Of a DNA stretch of 64,000 bases, positions 18,428 through 28,104 are shown piece after piece; the stretch's first letter is position 1, and every line of letters starts with the position of its first letter. The stretch covers positions 124,001-188,000 of the forward strand of contig JANDJI010000002.1 in the NCBI GenBank assembly GCA_024331125.1, read 5' to 3'. The notes under the pieces are model-generated. The model saw only the letters and a program-made list of their open reading frames with translations, had not been told where the DNA came from and did not search any database. The DNA is from Nitrospira sp. GTDB taxonomy: Bacteria > Nitrospirota > Nitrospiria > Nitrospirales > Nitrospiraceae. The translations under genes were made by a program, and so were the position numbers.

Positions 18428-19513
18428 ATGATCGTAGCGTCGCATCTGTGGATCGGAGGGGCGGAAACCGTGATACAGCATCTGGCCGAATCGATCGATC
18501 GACGTCGTTTCAATGTGACGGTCTGTTGTTTGAAGCAGCGGGGGACCGTCGGGGATGAATTGGCGAGAAGAGGCATCGAGATCATCAGCCTGTCGGATGA
18601 CGGAAAAACCGACTATTTCTCTTTTCGAAAATTGCTCAAAGTTCTCCTGACTGGACGCATCGACGTTGTCCATACGCACACCACCCACGCGCTGGTCGAT
18701 TCGTGCTTGTGCTCTTTTGTGGTGCCGCGTCTGAAAATCGTTCATACATTTCATTTCGGAAACTACCCCCACACGAGTCCTCGTATTCTATGGATGGAGC
18801 GACTCGGCGCTCGAATCGCGGATCGACTGGTCGCCGTCGGCGAGGTACAGCGGAAGCAAATTCAGGCCGTCTACGGCTTAAAGGACGACCGGATCGGAAC
18901 GGTTTATAACGGCGTTCCGATTCGGTCGAGTCAGGGCGACCCGAGATTTCGGCGGACGATCGGAGCGGAACATTCCGTCTTGATCGGAACGATCGCGACG
19001 TTCATTCCTCAAAAGGGTCTGACCTATTTGCTCGACGTGGCGAAGGCCATACGGGACTCCGGTCGAAAGGCGGTATTCGCCATCGTGGGCGAGGGGCCGT
19101 TGAGGAGGGAGTTGGAGGCCAAGAGAGATCAATTGGGCCTGCAAGGAGTGGTCGTCTTTACCGGATGGGTCAATAACGCGGCGGAGATGGCGCTTCCCAT
19201 GTTCGATATCTTTTTCCAGCCTTCCCTGTGGGAAGCCATGTCGATGGTCATTTTGGAGGCGATGGCATGCGGGAAGCCGATCGTAGCAACCGCCGTTGGA
19301 GAGAATGATTTGATCATTGAGGATGGAGTCAGCGGATTGCTCGTTCAACCGAAAGCCGTGGAGGAAATGGCCGCGGCGCTGGGGCGGTTGATCGATGATA
19401 CGGCCCTTCGCGTTCGACTCGGTCAAGAAGCTCGCCAAAAGATTGAGCGGCGATTCACGGTTCAGCACATGGTCCGTGATTATGAGACCGTGTATGAAGA
19501 GTTGATGCGATGA
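18428..19513 (+). CDS. GT4-family glycosyltransferase
   Basis: The ATG at 18428 is chosen because it follows an AGGAGCG ribosome site and begins at the standard GT4 N-terminus (MIVASHLWIGGAETV). The longer frame from 18269 would overlap the previous gene and adds unrelated sequence. The 361-residue product carries the glycine-rich loop IGGAE near 8-12, a donor domain from about 183 (IGTIATFIPQKGL) and FFQPSLWEAMSMVILEAMAC near 260-279 with the E-x7-E pair. The stop overlaps the next start by 4 bases. It resembles enzymes adding alpha-linked hexoses but the donor is not readable. Confidence 0.86.
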   Translation: MIVASHLWIGGAETVIQHLAESIDRRRFNVTVCCLKQRGTVGDELARRGIEIISLSDDGKTDYFSFRKLLKVLLTGRIDVVHTHTTHALVDSCLCSFVVPRLKIVHTFHFGNYPHTSPRILWMERLGARIADRLVAVGEVQRKQIQAVYGLKDDRIGTVYNGVPIRSSQGDPRFRRTIGAEHSVLIGTIATFIPQKGLTYLLDVAKAIRDSGRKAVFAIVGEGPLRRELEAKRDQLGLQGVVVFTGWVNNAAEMALPMFDIFFQPSLWEAMSMVILEAMACGKPIVATAVGENDLIIEDGVSGLLVQPKAVEEMAAALGRLIDDTALRVRLGQEARQKIERRFTVQHMVRDYETVYEELMR

Positions 19514-20742
19514 ACGTTCTCTTTCTCTCGCAAATTGTCCCCTATCCACCGCACGGGGGTGTGCTGCAGCGCGGATACAACCTCATCAGGGAATTGGGAA
19601 ATGAAGCGGAGGTTCACCTGCTGGCGTTCGTCCATCCCGATGTGTTGGCAGATGATGCGGCGGTGGAAGAAAGCCGCGTCGCGCTGCAAAAACACTGTGT
19701 CGCGGTCGAGTATTTTCGGCTTTGGCCGAAAACCTCGCCCGTCCATCGTGTTGCGGGCTTGGCGGCCGCGGCCTTGGCTTCGACGCCGTTCAGCGTGCTT
19801 GCACATCGCTCGCGAGCATTTCACGGACGCGTGAGGGATTTGGTTTCAGCGAACAGGTTCGACGTCGTCCATGCCGACACCATTGCGCTGGCGCAGTTTC
19901 TGGACAGCCGGTGGTCGATTCCCACCGTACTGACCCACCATAATATCGAGTCTCAATTGATGGAGCGCCGAGCCGGAGCCGAGACAGGACTTCTGGCTCG
20001 AACATACCTGCGTCGTGAAGTGCGCAAGTTGTCGGCCTATGAGAATCAGATGTCTCGGATGTTTGATGTCAACGTCTTTGTGTCGAAGGTCGACGAGCGG
20101 ACGCTGGCCGAGAGAATTCCGGGATTGCGGACGGCCGTCGTGCCGAACGGCGTTGACGTGGAATACTTTACGCCGCATCAGAAAAACGGCCGGCCGACAT
20201 TGATTTACACGGGTGGCATGAACATGTTCGCCAACCGCGACGCGGTTCTGTACTTTCTTGAGAAGATGTGGCCGTTAATCAAGAAAGCGGTTCCCACTGT
20301 GCGGTTTTTTGCCGTCGGCCAAGATCCGCCGAAAGAGCTGCTTGATATTGCGGCTCGTGACCCTCAAGTGGTGGTGACCGGTTATGTCCCTGACGTCCGC
20401 CCTTTTGTCTGGGACGCGACGGTGTACGTCGTGCCGCTGCGTGTGGGCGGCGGAACCCGGTTGAAGGTTCTGGATGCCATGGCGACGGGGAAGGCGATGG
20501 TCTCGACGTCAATTGGCTGTGAAGGTCTCGATGTCAAGCCGGACGTTCATTTGTTGGTGGCCGACGAGCCTGCGGCATTCGCGGACAAGACCATTCAATT
20601 GCTTCGGGATGACGAGTGCCGGACTCGATTAGGGCGCAACGCCCGCGAGCTTGTGGAACAATGCTATTCCTGGAAGAAAATCGGCAGGCAACTTGTCGAA
20701 GCCTATCGCCTGGCAATTGATGGGAGGCGCCGGCGCTCATGA
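19510..20742 (+). CDS. GT4-family sugar transferase of the PEP-CTERM/EpsH-associated type
   Basis: The protein has 410 residues. The opening MNVLFLSQIVPYPPHGG and the HHNIES segment near 142-147 resemble the sugar transferase family repeatedly found with EpsH/exosortase loci. A donor domain from about 229 (LIYTGGMNMFANRDAV) leads to a C-terminal signature VVPLRVGGGTRLKVLDAMAT near 308-327, where Gly/Arg replace part of the classical E-x7-E, as is common in that subgroup. It overlaps genes on both sides by 4 bases, so it is translationally coupled in the GT4-GT4-CapK string. The subfamily label is by resemblance. Confidence 0.82.
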   Translation: MNVLFLSQIVPYPPHGGVLQRGYNLIRELGNEAEVHLLAFVHPDVLADDAAVEESRVALQKHCVAVEYFRLWPKTSPVHRVAGLAAAALASTPFSVLAHRSRAFHGRVRDLVSANRFDVVHADTIALAQFLDSRWSIPTVLTHHNIESQLMERRAGAETGLLARTYLRREVRKLSAYENQMSRMFDVNVFVSKVDERTLAERIPGLRTAVVPNGVDVEYFTPHQKNGRPTLIYTGGMNMFANRDAVLYFLEKMWPLIKKAVPTVRFFAVGQDPPKELLDIAARDPQVVVTGYVPDVRPFVWDATVYVVPLRVGGGTRLKVLDAMATGKAMVSTSIGCEGLDVKPDVHLLVADEPAAFADKTIQLLRDDECRTRLGRNARELVEQCYSWKKIGRQLVEAYRLAIDGRRRRS

Positions 20743-22145
20743 ACCGGTTGGCGGCCGCGCTGTATAACCTGGCGCCGGTGTGGGGGCAGAATCTGATCCT
20801 CTCCGGCTACAGTCTGTTGCTCGATCGCGAACGGTACGGCGAGCGCTTTCGTGGGTTCAGAGATCTGTTGGCGAAAACGGAGTGGTATTCGGAGAGCGAG
20901 CTTCTGGCCTATCAAGATGAGCGACTGCGCGCCACGATCGCGCATGCGTATGAGACTGTGCCGTTCTACCGGCGCCGGTTTGATGAATGCAAATTAAAGC
21001 CGGCCGACATTCGCGGGCAGCGGGATCTGCCAAAAATTCCGTTGCTGACGCGAGATGACGTGCGCGCTCATTTCGGCGAGCTGTGGTCAAGCCGCATCCC
21101 TCAAGGGTCGAGAAAAACCGGTCATACCAGCGGCACGACCGGCACACCGCTGACGGTCGGATACGATGAGCAAACGATCGGGATGGCCTATGCGGCGCTT
21201 GATCGTCACTATCGGTGGGCCGGGTGCCGGCTCGCCAGAGACGGCAACCGTATCGCCGTTGCGCGTGGAAACGTCATCGTGCCGTTGCATCAGAAGAAGC
21301 CGCCATTCTGGCGGCTGAATCGTTGCCACAATCAATTGTTGCTATCATCCTTTCACCTCTCCAAACAGAATCTGCCGGCCTATTTCGAGGAGCTGGCGCG
21401 GTTTAAACCGGCCGTGCTCGACGGGTATCCATCCACGCTCTATGTGCTGGCCAAATTTCTTCAAAGTCATGGACGGACGTTCCCCATCCGGGCGGCGATC
21501 ACCTCATCGGAAACGCTGTATGACTTTCAGCGAGCGTTGATCGAGGAGCGGTTTCAGTGTCGAGTCTTTGACTACTATGCGTTGGCGGAGCGCGTGGTCT
21601 TCTCAAGCGAGTGCGATCGGCATGAGGGGCATCACGTGGCGATGGAATATGGGGTTGCCGAGGTCGTCGATGACAAGGGACAACCCGTGTCAGACGGAGC
21701 CGTGGGCAAGTTGGTCGGGACGAGTCTGCACAACGATGCCATGCCCTTGATTCGCTACGTCACGAGCGATATGACGAGCCTGCGCGAGAGACACTGCTCG
21801 TGCGGGCGAGGGTTGACGATGATGGACGATGTGACCACCAAGGCGGAAGACGTCCTCACGCTCAAGGACGGGCGGCTCATCTCGCCGTCCGTGCTGACCC
21901 ATCCGTTCAAGCCGTTGGATTGTATCGAGGGATCGCAGATCGTCCAGACCGATCCGCAGACCGTTGTTGTGCGGCTGATCCCCGGTCCCGCCTATACGGA
22001 AGCCCATACCCGTCATTTGATGACCGAACTGACGGCTCGCTTGGGAGCCGATGTGAAGGTCGACGTCCAAATGGTCGATCGCCTGGAGCAAAAACCCAAC
22101 GGAAAATTCAAGTGGGTCATCTCACACGTTCCGCTGGGCATCTGA
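20739..22145 (+). CDS. CapK/PaaK-type adenylate-forming enzyme (phenylacetate-CoA ligase-like)
   Basis: The 468-residue protein is an AMP-binding-fold enzyme. The phosphate loop HTSGTTGTPLTVG lies near 128-140. An acidic/aromatic YYALAER segment near 277 and a later RYVTSDM...CSCGRG portion near 342-365 match CapK/PaaK proteins of capsule loci. These activate a carboxylate as adenylate, sometimes passing it to CoA, which here could supply an acyl or amino-acid decoration of the glycan. Neighbouring ATP-grasp and amidotransferase genes suggest amide chemistry on uronic acids. It starts inside the previous stop and ends 40 bases before the amidotransferase gene. Confidence 0.82.
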   Translation: MNRLAAALYNLAPVWGQNLILSGYSLLLDRERYGERFRGFRDLLAKTEWYSESELLAYQDERLRATIAHAYETVPFYRRRFDECKLKPADIRGQRDLPKIPLLTRDDVRAHFGELWSSRIPQGSRKTGHTSGTTGTPLTVGYDEQTIGMAYAALDRHYRWAGCRLARDGNRIAVARGNVIVPLHQKKPPFWRLNRCHNQLLLSSFHLSKQNLPAYFEELARFKPAVLDGYPSTLYVLAKFLQSHGRTFPIRAAITSSETLYDFQRALIEERFQCRVFDYYALAERVVFSSECDRHEGHHVAMEYGVAEVVDDKGQPVSDGAVGKLVGTSLHNDAMPLIRYVTSDMTSLRERHCSCGRGLTMMDDVTTKAEDVLTLKDGRLISPSVLTHPFKPLDCIEGSQIVQTDPQTVVVRLIPGPAYTEAHTRHLMTELTARLGADVKVDVQMVDRLEQKPNGKFKWVISHVPLGI

Positions 22146-22185
22146 TCGATCGCGGATTCTTCGAGAGGCAAGGGAGAAAACCGAT

Positions 22186-24030
22186 ATGTGCGGCATAGTG
22201 GGGCTGATGTACGCCGATCCCGCTCGCCATTGCTCCCGGGAGGTCGTCACGAAGATGCGGGATACATTTGTCTATCGGGGGCCGGATGACGCCGGCCTGC
22301 ATCTGGATGGGCCGGTGGGGTTGGGGCATCGACGATTGAGCATCATCGATCTCGGCGGCGGCCATCAGCCGATGTCGATCGAAAACGGCGCGTTCTGGAT
22401 CGTGTTCAACGGAGAGATTTACAACTATCGATCATTGCGCGAAGAGTTGATCCGGAAAGGCCGTCGATTTCAGACGCAGAGCGACACGGAAGTGATTCTC
22501 CATCTCTATGCCGAGCGAGGCGAAGCCTGCGTCCATGCGCTCAATGGAATGTTCGCTTTTGCGATTTGGGATACGAGACGGCGCGCGCTGTTTCTGGCCC
22601 GTGACCGAATGGGGGTCAAACCCCTCTATTACGCGGTAACGCCGGAGGCGTTTCTCTTTGCGTCTGAAATCAAGGCCATTCTGAGCAGCGGATTGGTGCC
22701 GGCCCGCTGCCGAAGCGAGGCCTTGGGGGAATATCTGCTCTTTCGCCAGGTCGCCGGCCCGGAAACCCTGTTTGCGGGAGTGATGAGTCTTCCTCCCGGA
22801 TGCACCCTGACGCTCTGTGATGGAAAGTCTCACGTCACTCGCTACTGGTCTCTCAGGCCGGCCGCGGACCGATCAGCGATCACCTATGAAGAGGCTAAGA
22901 ACACGTTGACCGAGTTGCTGGAAGACTCCATCAAGTTGCGACTGATCAGCGACGTCCCCGTCGGGACTTTTTGCAGCGGAGGCGTTGATTCCAGCCTCGT
23001 CACGGCCTTGGCGTCGAGGATCAAAGGTGATCAGGTCAACACGTTTTCCATTGGGTTCGATGAGCCGGAATATGACGAAAGCGCCTATGCACTGATGGTC
23101 TCCAAACAGTACGGGACCATTCATCGTCAACTCACAATCGGCAATGCCGCGTTCAGCGAGTTGTTCCCCCAAATGGTCTGGCAGAACGACGAGCCGCTCA
23201 ATTTCGCCAACTCCGTCCAGATCTTCGCCTTAAGCCGCCTAGCCAAACAGTATGTCACGGTGGTCTTGACCGGCGAAGGATCCGACGAGTTGTTCGCCGG
23301 TTATCCCCGCTACCGAATTCCGGCGATGGCCGCGCTCTATCGGCGCATGCCGAGTACGCTGCGAAGCCTTGCGAAACTGTGGGGAGCCGTCGCGAAGGAT
23401 CATCGGATCATGAAGCTCCATCGGTTCGCCGCCTGCTCTCCTTTTGAGACGCTGCTGTACAATTCCAGCGTGTTGCGTCCCGATGTCGTCGCGACCATCG
23501 CGCCGCGTCTTGCCGAAAGCCGACTTGACTATCGCCGGTCATGCCTCAAGGGAACCGAGCAGCTTGGACTTGATGACCTCGCGCGAGTGTCGCTGTTGGA
23601 TCAAGAGTGTTTTCTAGTGTCCATTTTGAATCGACAGGACAAGATGAGCATGGCGGCGAGTATCGAGTCGCGGGTGCCGTTCATGGACTATCGAATCGTC
23701 GAATTCGCCAATCGTCTGCCCGGCGCATACAAGTTGCGGAGCGGAAGCGGGAAGGCTATTGTGAAGGACGTGGCGCGGGCCTTCTTGCCGCCGGAAACGG
23801 TTGATCGGCGCAAATCGGGATTTGGCGTGCCGCTGGATCGCTGGTTTCGATCCGACGCCGGTATGGGGGAGCGAGTTCGACAGTTGCCGGACCAGGTCGA
23901 TTCGAGCCTCTTCGATCGAACGATCATCTGTCGGTTGGTCGAGGAACATCGGGCCGGTGCGCAAGATCACTCCGAGGTTCTCTGGACGGTGTTAAACGTG
24001 CAAACATGGAAAGAGACGTTCCATTGCTGA
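22186..24030 (+). CDS. asnB: glutamine-dependent asparagine synthase-type amidotransferase
   Basis: The protein has 614 residues. Cys2 is the N-terminal nucleophile (MCGIVGL) of a class II glutaminase domain, with YRGPDDAG near 30, RRLSIIDL near 48 and NGEIYNY near 77. The synthetase domain has the pyrophosphate loop FCSGGVDSSL near 262-271 and EGSDELFAGYPR near 363. It would transfer glutamine-derived ammonia to an adenylated carboxylate. In EPS loci, including exosortase-A ones, such proteins are thought to amidate glycan carboxyls rather than make asparagine. Length and catalytic residues look intact. The symbol denotes the family; true asparagine synthesis is a possible alternative. Confidence 0.87.
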   Translation: MCGIVGLMYADPARHCSREVVTKMRDTFVYRGPDDAGLHLDGPVGLGHRRLSIIDLGGGHQPMSIENGAFWIVFNGEIYNYRSLREELIRKGRRFQTQSDTEVILHLYAERGEACVHALNGMFAFAIWDTRRRALFLARDRMGVKPLYYAVTPEAFLFASEIKAILSSGLVPARCRSEALGEYLLFRQVAGPETLFAGVMSLPPGCTLTLCDGKSHVTRYWSLRPAADRSAITYEEAKNTLTELLEDSIKLRLISDVPVGTFCSGGVDSSLVTALASRIKGDQVNTFSIGFDEPEYDESAYALMVSKQYGTIHRQLTIGNAAFSELFPQMVWQNDEPLNFANSVQIFALSRLAKQYVTVVLTGEGSDELFAGYPRYRIPAMAALYRRMPSTLRSLAKLWGAVAKDHRIMKLHRFAACSPFETLLYNSSVLRPDVVATIAPRLAESRLDYRRSCLKGTEQLGLDDLARVSLLDQECFLVSILNRQDKMSMAASIESRVPFMDYRIVEFANRLPGAYKLRSGSGKAIVKDVARAFLPPETVDRRKSGFGVPLDRWFRSDAGMGERVRQLPDQVDSSLFDRTIICRLVEEHRAGAQDHSEVLWTVLNVQTWKETFHC

Positions 24031-24057
24031 CAAAGTCGTGAGGCCGAACCCATCATC

Positions 24058-26088
24058 ATGAAGGCACAAACGGATTCCACCGCGCCGCTGGACGTCGCGC
24101 TCATCGGCTGCGGAAAAATGGCGGTGCATCACGCCAAGGCGATCAAGGCCTGTGGAGGCGGGCGTATCGTCGGCTTGGCCGATCCCTCCGGAGACCGGTC
24201 CAAGTTGGACGGCTTGGTTCCCCGGGACGTTCCTTTTTTCACCTCCGCCGCCGATCTCTTAAAGACGGTCAAGCCGACCGTGGCGCATATCGTGACCCCG
24301 CCGGCAACGCATGCAGACCTGGCGTTGCTCTGTTTGGAACATGGCTCTCACGTCTATGTGGAAAAACCCTTCACGTTGCGGTTTTCGGAAGCGAACACGG
24401 TATTGGAAGCCGCCCAAAAGGCCGGCCGCTTGGTCTGCGCGGGGCACCAGTTGCTGTACGAACCTCCCGCGCGGGCGCTTGCCGAGTCGCTGCCGTTGAT
24501 CGGCCGGGTTGTCCATGTTGAAAGCTATTTTTCATTTAAGACGGTGAGAAAATCCACGGATGGCCGCTCGTTGATGTCACCCATCGATCAGTTGATGGAT
24601 ATCCTGCCCCATCCCGTCTATACGTTGCTTCATGTGTTGAGTGCGCAGGTCGAGGCGGCGCCGCTCTTACAGTCGTTGTTGGTTCGGCCCGAAGGGGAGG
24701 CCCATGCTTTGTTACAGGCTGGGGAGGCGACGGGAACGTTGGTCGTGACCCTGCGCGGCCGGCCGATCGATTCCTATCTGCGAGTCGTCGGCACCAACGG
24801 ATCGCTCCGAGCCGATTTCGTGCGCGGCCATCTGACCAAGTTGGCGGGGCCCGGCGCCTCGGCGGTCGGAATCCTCTCGAATCCGTATCGAGAGGCGATG
24901 CAGATGGTCTTTGGATCGACGAAAGGCTTTGCATCGCGCATTCTGAATAAACACAAGGGTTACCCTGGATTGGCCGAATTGATCGAGGCGTTTTATACCG
25001 GCATTCGCCGAGGAGAAACTTCGCCCCTGTCGCCGGACTCCATTCGAGAGACCGTACGCCTGTGCGAGCAGATCGGAGAGCGATTGCATGCCGCCAAAGC
25101 CGAGTTTGAAGCTCGGGCGGAGATCGAATTGGCCGCGCGGGCAAGCCAATTGCCGTCGATTGATGAACGAAAAGGACTCGTGCTCGTGACAGGGGGAAGC
25201 GGAATGCTTGGTCGAGCAGTGGTTTCCGAATTGCGGCGGTGCGGATGGCCTGTTCATTCTTTGGGGCGCCGCATTCCTTCCCCCTCCGAACGAGAACCGG
25301 GGGTCGAGTACGTCAAGGCGGATTTGGGCGGAGAGATTGAACGCGAAATCCTTCGAGGAGTCGAGACCGTTGTCCATTGCGCCGCGGAGACGGCCGGAGG
25401 CAAGGACGCGCACGAACGAAACTCCGTGGCGGCAACCAGGAACCTGTTACAAGCCGCCGCTGACGCCTCCGTTCGGCGGTTCATCCATATCAGCAGCCTG
25501 GCCGTTTTAAAAACAAGCAAGGAAATGGGCAAGCCGCTGGATGAGCGGACACCTGTCGATATCGGCAATCTTGGTCGAGGACCCTACGTGTGGGGCAAGG
25601 CCGAGTCGGAACGACTGGTCAACGAGCTTGGGCCGTCTCTTGGTCTCACAGTGAGAATCATCAGGCCTGGCCCGCTGGTGGATTTTGCCAACTATGAACC
25701 GCCTGGGCGGTTGGGGAGAGAATTGGGGCCGATCTATGTCGCCGTGGGACCCAAGTCGAGCCGGCTCGCCCTGTGTGATGTGCGGACGGCCGCGCAGGTC
25801 ATCAGAGCGACGGTGCAAGACTTTGATGCCGCTCCGCCGGTGCTCAATCTTGTGGAGCCCGTGGCGCCCACGCGGGAAGAACTGCTGGCCCGATGGCTTC
25901 AAAAACGACCGGATCTCAAGGCCGTCTGGCTGCCGGGATTCGTCTTGTCTTTCTTGTCACCTGTTCTCATCCTGCTTCAGCGGATTTTGCTGCGGGGGAA
26001 GACGCCGGTCGACATCGCCGCGGCTTTCGCATCGGAACGGTACAATACGGCACTGGCCGAGAAAATAGTGCAACGAGCACGGGAATGA
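24058..26088 (+). CDS. fusion of Gfo/Idh/MocA oxidoreductase with NAD-dependent epimerase/dehydratase
   Basis: One 676-residue frame joins two enzymes. Residues 10-345 are Gfo/Idh/MocA: ALIGCGKMAVHH near 14-25, EKPF at 102-105 and a D181-x3-H185 pair in DILPHPVYTL. After a charged linker (345-370), residues 373-676 form an extended SDR: TGGSGMLG at 378-385, HISSLAVL with the catalytic Ser near 480, and Y510-x3-K514 in YVWGKAE. The last 60 residues include a hydrophobic helix (FVLSFLSPVLILL) suggesting membrane contact. No frame break is visible in the linker. The fusion would channel a nucleotide sugar through two redox steps. Confidence 0.82.
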   Translation: MKAQTDSTAPLDVALIGCGKMAVHHAKAIKACGGGRIVGLADPSGDRSKLDGLVPRDVPFFTSAADLLKTVKPTVAHIVTPPATHADLALLCLEHGSHVYVEKPFTLRFSEANTVLEAAQKAGRLVCAGHQLLYEPPARALAESLPLIGRVVHVESYFSFKTVRKSTDGRSLMSPIDQLMDILPHPVYTLLHVLSAQVEAAPLLQSLLVRPEGEAHALLQAGEATGTLVVTLRGRPIDSYLRVVGTNGSLRADFVRGHLTKLAGPGASAVGILSNPYREAMQMVFGSTKGFASRILNKHKGYPGLAELIEAFYTGIRRGETSPLSPDSIRETVRLCEQIGERLHAAKAEFEARAEIELAARASQLPSIDERKGLVLVTGGSGMLGRAVVSELRRCGWPVHSLGRRIPSPSEREPGVEYVKADLGGEIEREILRGVETVVHCAAETAGGKDAHERNSVAATRNLLQAAADASVRRFIHISSLAVLKTSKEMGKPLDERTPVDIGNLGRGPYVWGKAESERLVNELGPSLGLTVRIIRPGPLVDFANYEPPGRLGRELGPIYVAVGPKSSRLALCDVRTAAQVIRATVQDFDAAPPVLNLVEPVAPTREELLARWLQKRPDLKAVWLPGFVLSFLSPVLILLQRILLRGKTPVDIAAAFASERYNTALAEKIVQRARE

Positions 26089-26411
26089 AGCGAAGAGCTA
26101 AGTTCTTTTGCTCGGATTGTCAAATTGAAAGTGGAAGACGAGATACAGGATCTCGACTCGTCCAGCGTGAGGCATTGAAGGACCTTCCCGTCTCAGTTTA
26201 GAACCCAGTAAACCCTCGGCTGTTCTCTTTCGAAGCCGTCTTCTTGACGAGGGAGCGTACGTCTTATCAACGGTCATGGCTCTGATTCTTTTGAATAAAG
26301 ATGCGGAGGGAGTATCACTAGCATGTGTGGAGGTGTTTGCGATATGAAAGATAAGCAGAATATGCAGCGGCTAATCGTTTGTATGGTGCAAGAGCAAAAG
26401 GAAACAAAGGA
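26089..26411. other. intergenic stretch without recognisable gene
   Basis: The 323 bases hold no convincing reading frame (only frames under 40 codons), no strong hairpin and no sigma-54 pattern. They are more AT-rich than the preceding coding sequence. A promoter for the SGNH gene downstream is plausible here but I cannot point to one. Confidence 0.5.
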
Positions 26412-27167
26412 ATGGTGAATTGGAAACAAAAATGGATCATAAGGACGGTTGTGTGGACATTGTGTCTTGTGGCCGTGTCGGACACTTTGGGGAGTGCTGA
26501 AGCGATGAAACACTCGGAGGAGGAAAAAACAATCGTACTCATCGGAGCATCCTACGCCGGCGGATGGAATCCGGGACGGCCGGTTGCCGGGTATCGGATC
26601 ATCAATAAGGGTGTGACCGGTCAGCAATCATTTGAAATGCTCGGCCGGTTTGAAACCGATGTGATTGCAATCAAGCCGGACGCTGTGTTGATTTGGGGGT
26701 TCATTAACGATATTTTCCGTAGCGACCAGGATAAAATCGAGGAGGCGCTTGCTCGTGCCAGAGAAAGTTTGAGTGCCATGGTGGAGCTGGCGAGAAAGGC
26801 GGGCATTGTTCCGATTCTGGCGACCGAAGTGACAGTTCGAGGAAAGGAAGGGTGGAAAGAGGGGATTGCCTCCTTCACGGGAAAAATGCTCGGCAAAGAG
26901 AGCTACCAGGATTATGTCAATAAGCATGTGAGGAACGTGAATCAGTGGATCAAAGAGAAAGCTGCCGCGGAAGGCATTTTATTGATGGATATTCATGCAG
27001 CCTTAAGCGATTCAAAAGGAGAACGAGTGAAAGAACATTCAAAACCCGATGGCAGTCATATTTCCGAAGAGGGGTATCGGGTGCTGACGAAGTTTCTTGA
27101 GGAGCGCTTGAAGCAGAATCTCCCTGCCGGCGCGATTGTGAATTCATCGGCCGCGTCGAGCAGATAA
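26412..27167 (+). CDS. exported SGNH/GDSL hydrolase-like protein
   Basis: The product has about 251 residues from the ATG at 26412 (a TTG at 26379 is the alternative). Its N-terminus has a basic start and hydrophobic core (IIRTVVWTLCLVAV) ending near GSAEA, a likely signal peptide. Block I is IGASYAGGW, with Ala in place of Asp in GDS but keeping the catalytic Ser. Asn in WGFINDI marks block III, and KPDGSHISEEGY near the end supplies Asp-x-x-His. It is a compact periplasmic SGNH enzyme, shorter than the other four in the window. Deacetylation or transacetylation of the glycan is inferred from context only. Confidence 0.78.
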   Translation: MVNWKQKWIIRTVVWTLCLVAVSDTLGSAEAMKHSEEEKTIVLIGASYAGGWNPGRPVAGYRIINKGVTGQQSFEMLGRFETDVIAIKPDAVLIWGFINDIFRSDQDKIEEALARARESLSAMVELARKAGIVPILATEVTVRGKEGWKEGIASFTGKMLGKESYQDYVNKHVRNVNQWIKEKAAAEGILLMDIHAALSDSKGERVKEHSKPDGSHISEEGYRVLTKFLEERLKQNLPAGAIVNSSAASSR

Positions 27168-27200
27168 TGAAACTGTCAGTGCGATAGGAGAGGCGGTCTC

Positions 27201-28001
27201 ATGTCTTTGATCAAGGAGGCGGTTTTCAAATTCATGCCAAGACGGTGGCTTCTCTATTTCAAAGCTGTCCGCTATATTCGCCATGTGGGCCAATTTTCAG
27301 AAGCTGATGAGCCGGAGCTCAAGGTGGTGAAGCACCTTGTCAACCTCGGTGGCACGGTCGTTGATGTGGGCGCAAATGTTGGATGGTATACCCACTACCT
27401 TTCACGATTGGTTGGAGAAAAAGGCCGGGTGATCAGTCTGGAGCCGATGCCGGAGACGTTCTGGCTGCTATCAATGTGTGTGAAGTGGCATCGGTTATCG
27501 AATGCCACGCTTGTCAATGTAGGGGCGTCTGAAGAGGATAAGGTCGGAGTGATGGAAGTGCCCTTCTACGATTTCGGAGGCGAGAACTTTTATATGGCGC
27601 ACGTGGTCGATGAGAACATCGGCAACGGGGCAAGGCTTCAAAGGCAGGTTCGGTTAACAACGCTCGACTCTGTTCTGCAAGAGCTAGCGGATAACGTCAT
27701 GTTTGTCAAATGTGACGTGGAAGGACATGAGCTTGCCGTCGTAAAGGGAGCCGTGGGGCTGATAGGCCAAGAAAAAGCAGCCTGGCTGATGGAGGTGTCA
27801 AGAGCAAGCGATCCCGATATCGAGGGAACTAATTCTTGGCAAATATTTAAACTGTTTAAGGCGCATCGGTACACTCCTTGGTGGTTCGACGGTCAACGGC
27901 TTAGACAAAGAAAGATCGGAGATCGGGCCCTCAACTACTTTTTCTTGCTGCCTGCGCATGTTTCAGTTTTAGAACGGTCGCCTGTGCCACTCGAGAGATA
28001 A
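27201..28001 (+). CDS. FkbM family methyltransferase
   Basis: The 266-residue protein has the SAM-binding motif I VVDVGANVGWYTHYL near 53-67, VISLEPMPETF near 79 and the FkbM hallmark FVKCDVEGHELAVVKG near 171-186. FkbM enzymes are O-methyltransferases, often of sugars in polysaccharide loci. The start at 27201 follows a GGAGAGGCGG ribosome site. Its base composition is lower in GC than the genes before 26 kb, marking the beginning of a more variable segment. A second, divergent FkbM gene lies at 42519. Confidence 0.86.
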   Translation: MSLIKEAVFKFMPRRWLLYFKAVRYIRHVGQFSEADEPELKVVKHLVNLGGTVVDVGANVGWYTHYLSRLVGEKGRVISLEPMPETFWLLSMCVKWHRLSNATLVNVGASEEDKVGVMEVPFYDFGGENFYMAHVVDENIGNGARLQRQVRLTTLDSVLQELADNVMFVKCDVEGHELAVVKGAVGLIGQEKAAWLMEVSRASDPDIEGTNSWQIFKLFKAHRYTPWWFDGQRLRQRKIGDRALNYFFLLPAHVSVLERSPVPLER

Positions 28002-28104
28002 TAGATTCTCTTCTTTCGGAAAGAAACTGTCACAATTCTGAGTAATAAAGACCGCGCGTAGTTCTTGCCAAGCCAATTTTCTTTTCAGAAAGAAGGAACC
28101 CATC

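Noticed and set aside
28002..28104. Small TTCTTTC-GGAAAGAA hairpin as terminator after the first FkbM gene
   Set aside because: The stem is AT-rich and lacks a T-run; too weak to call.
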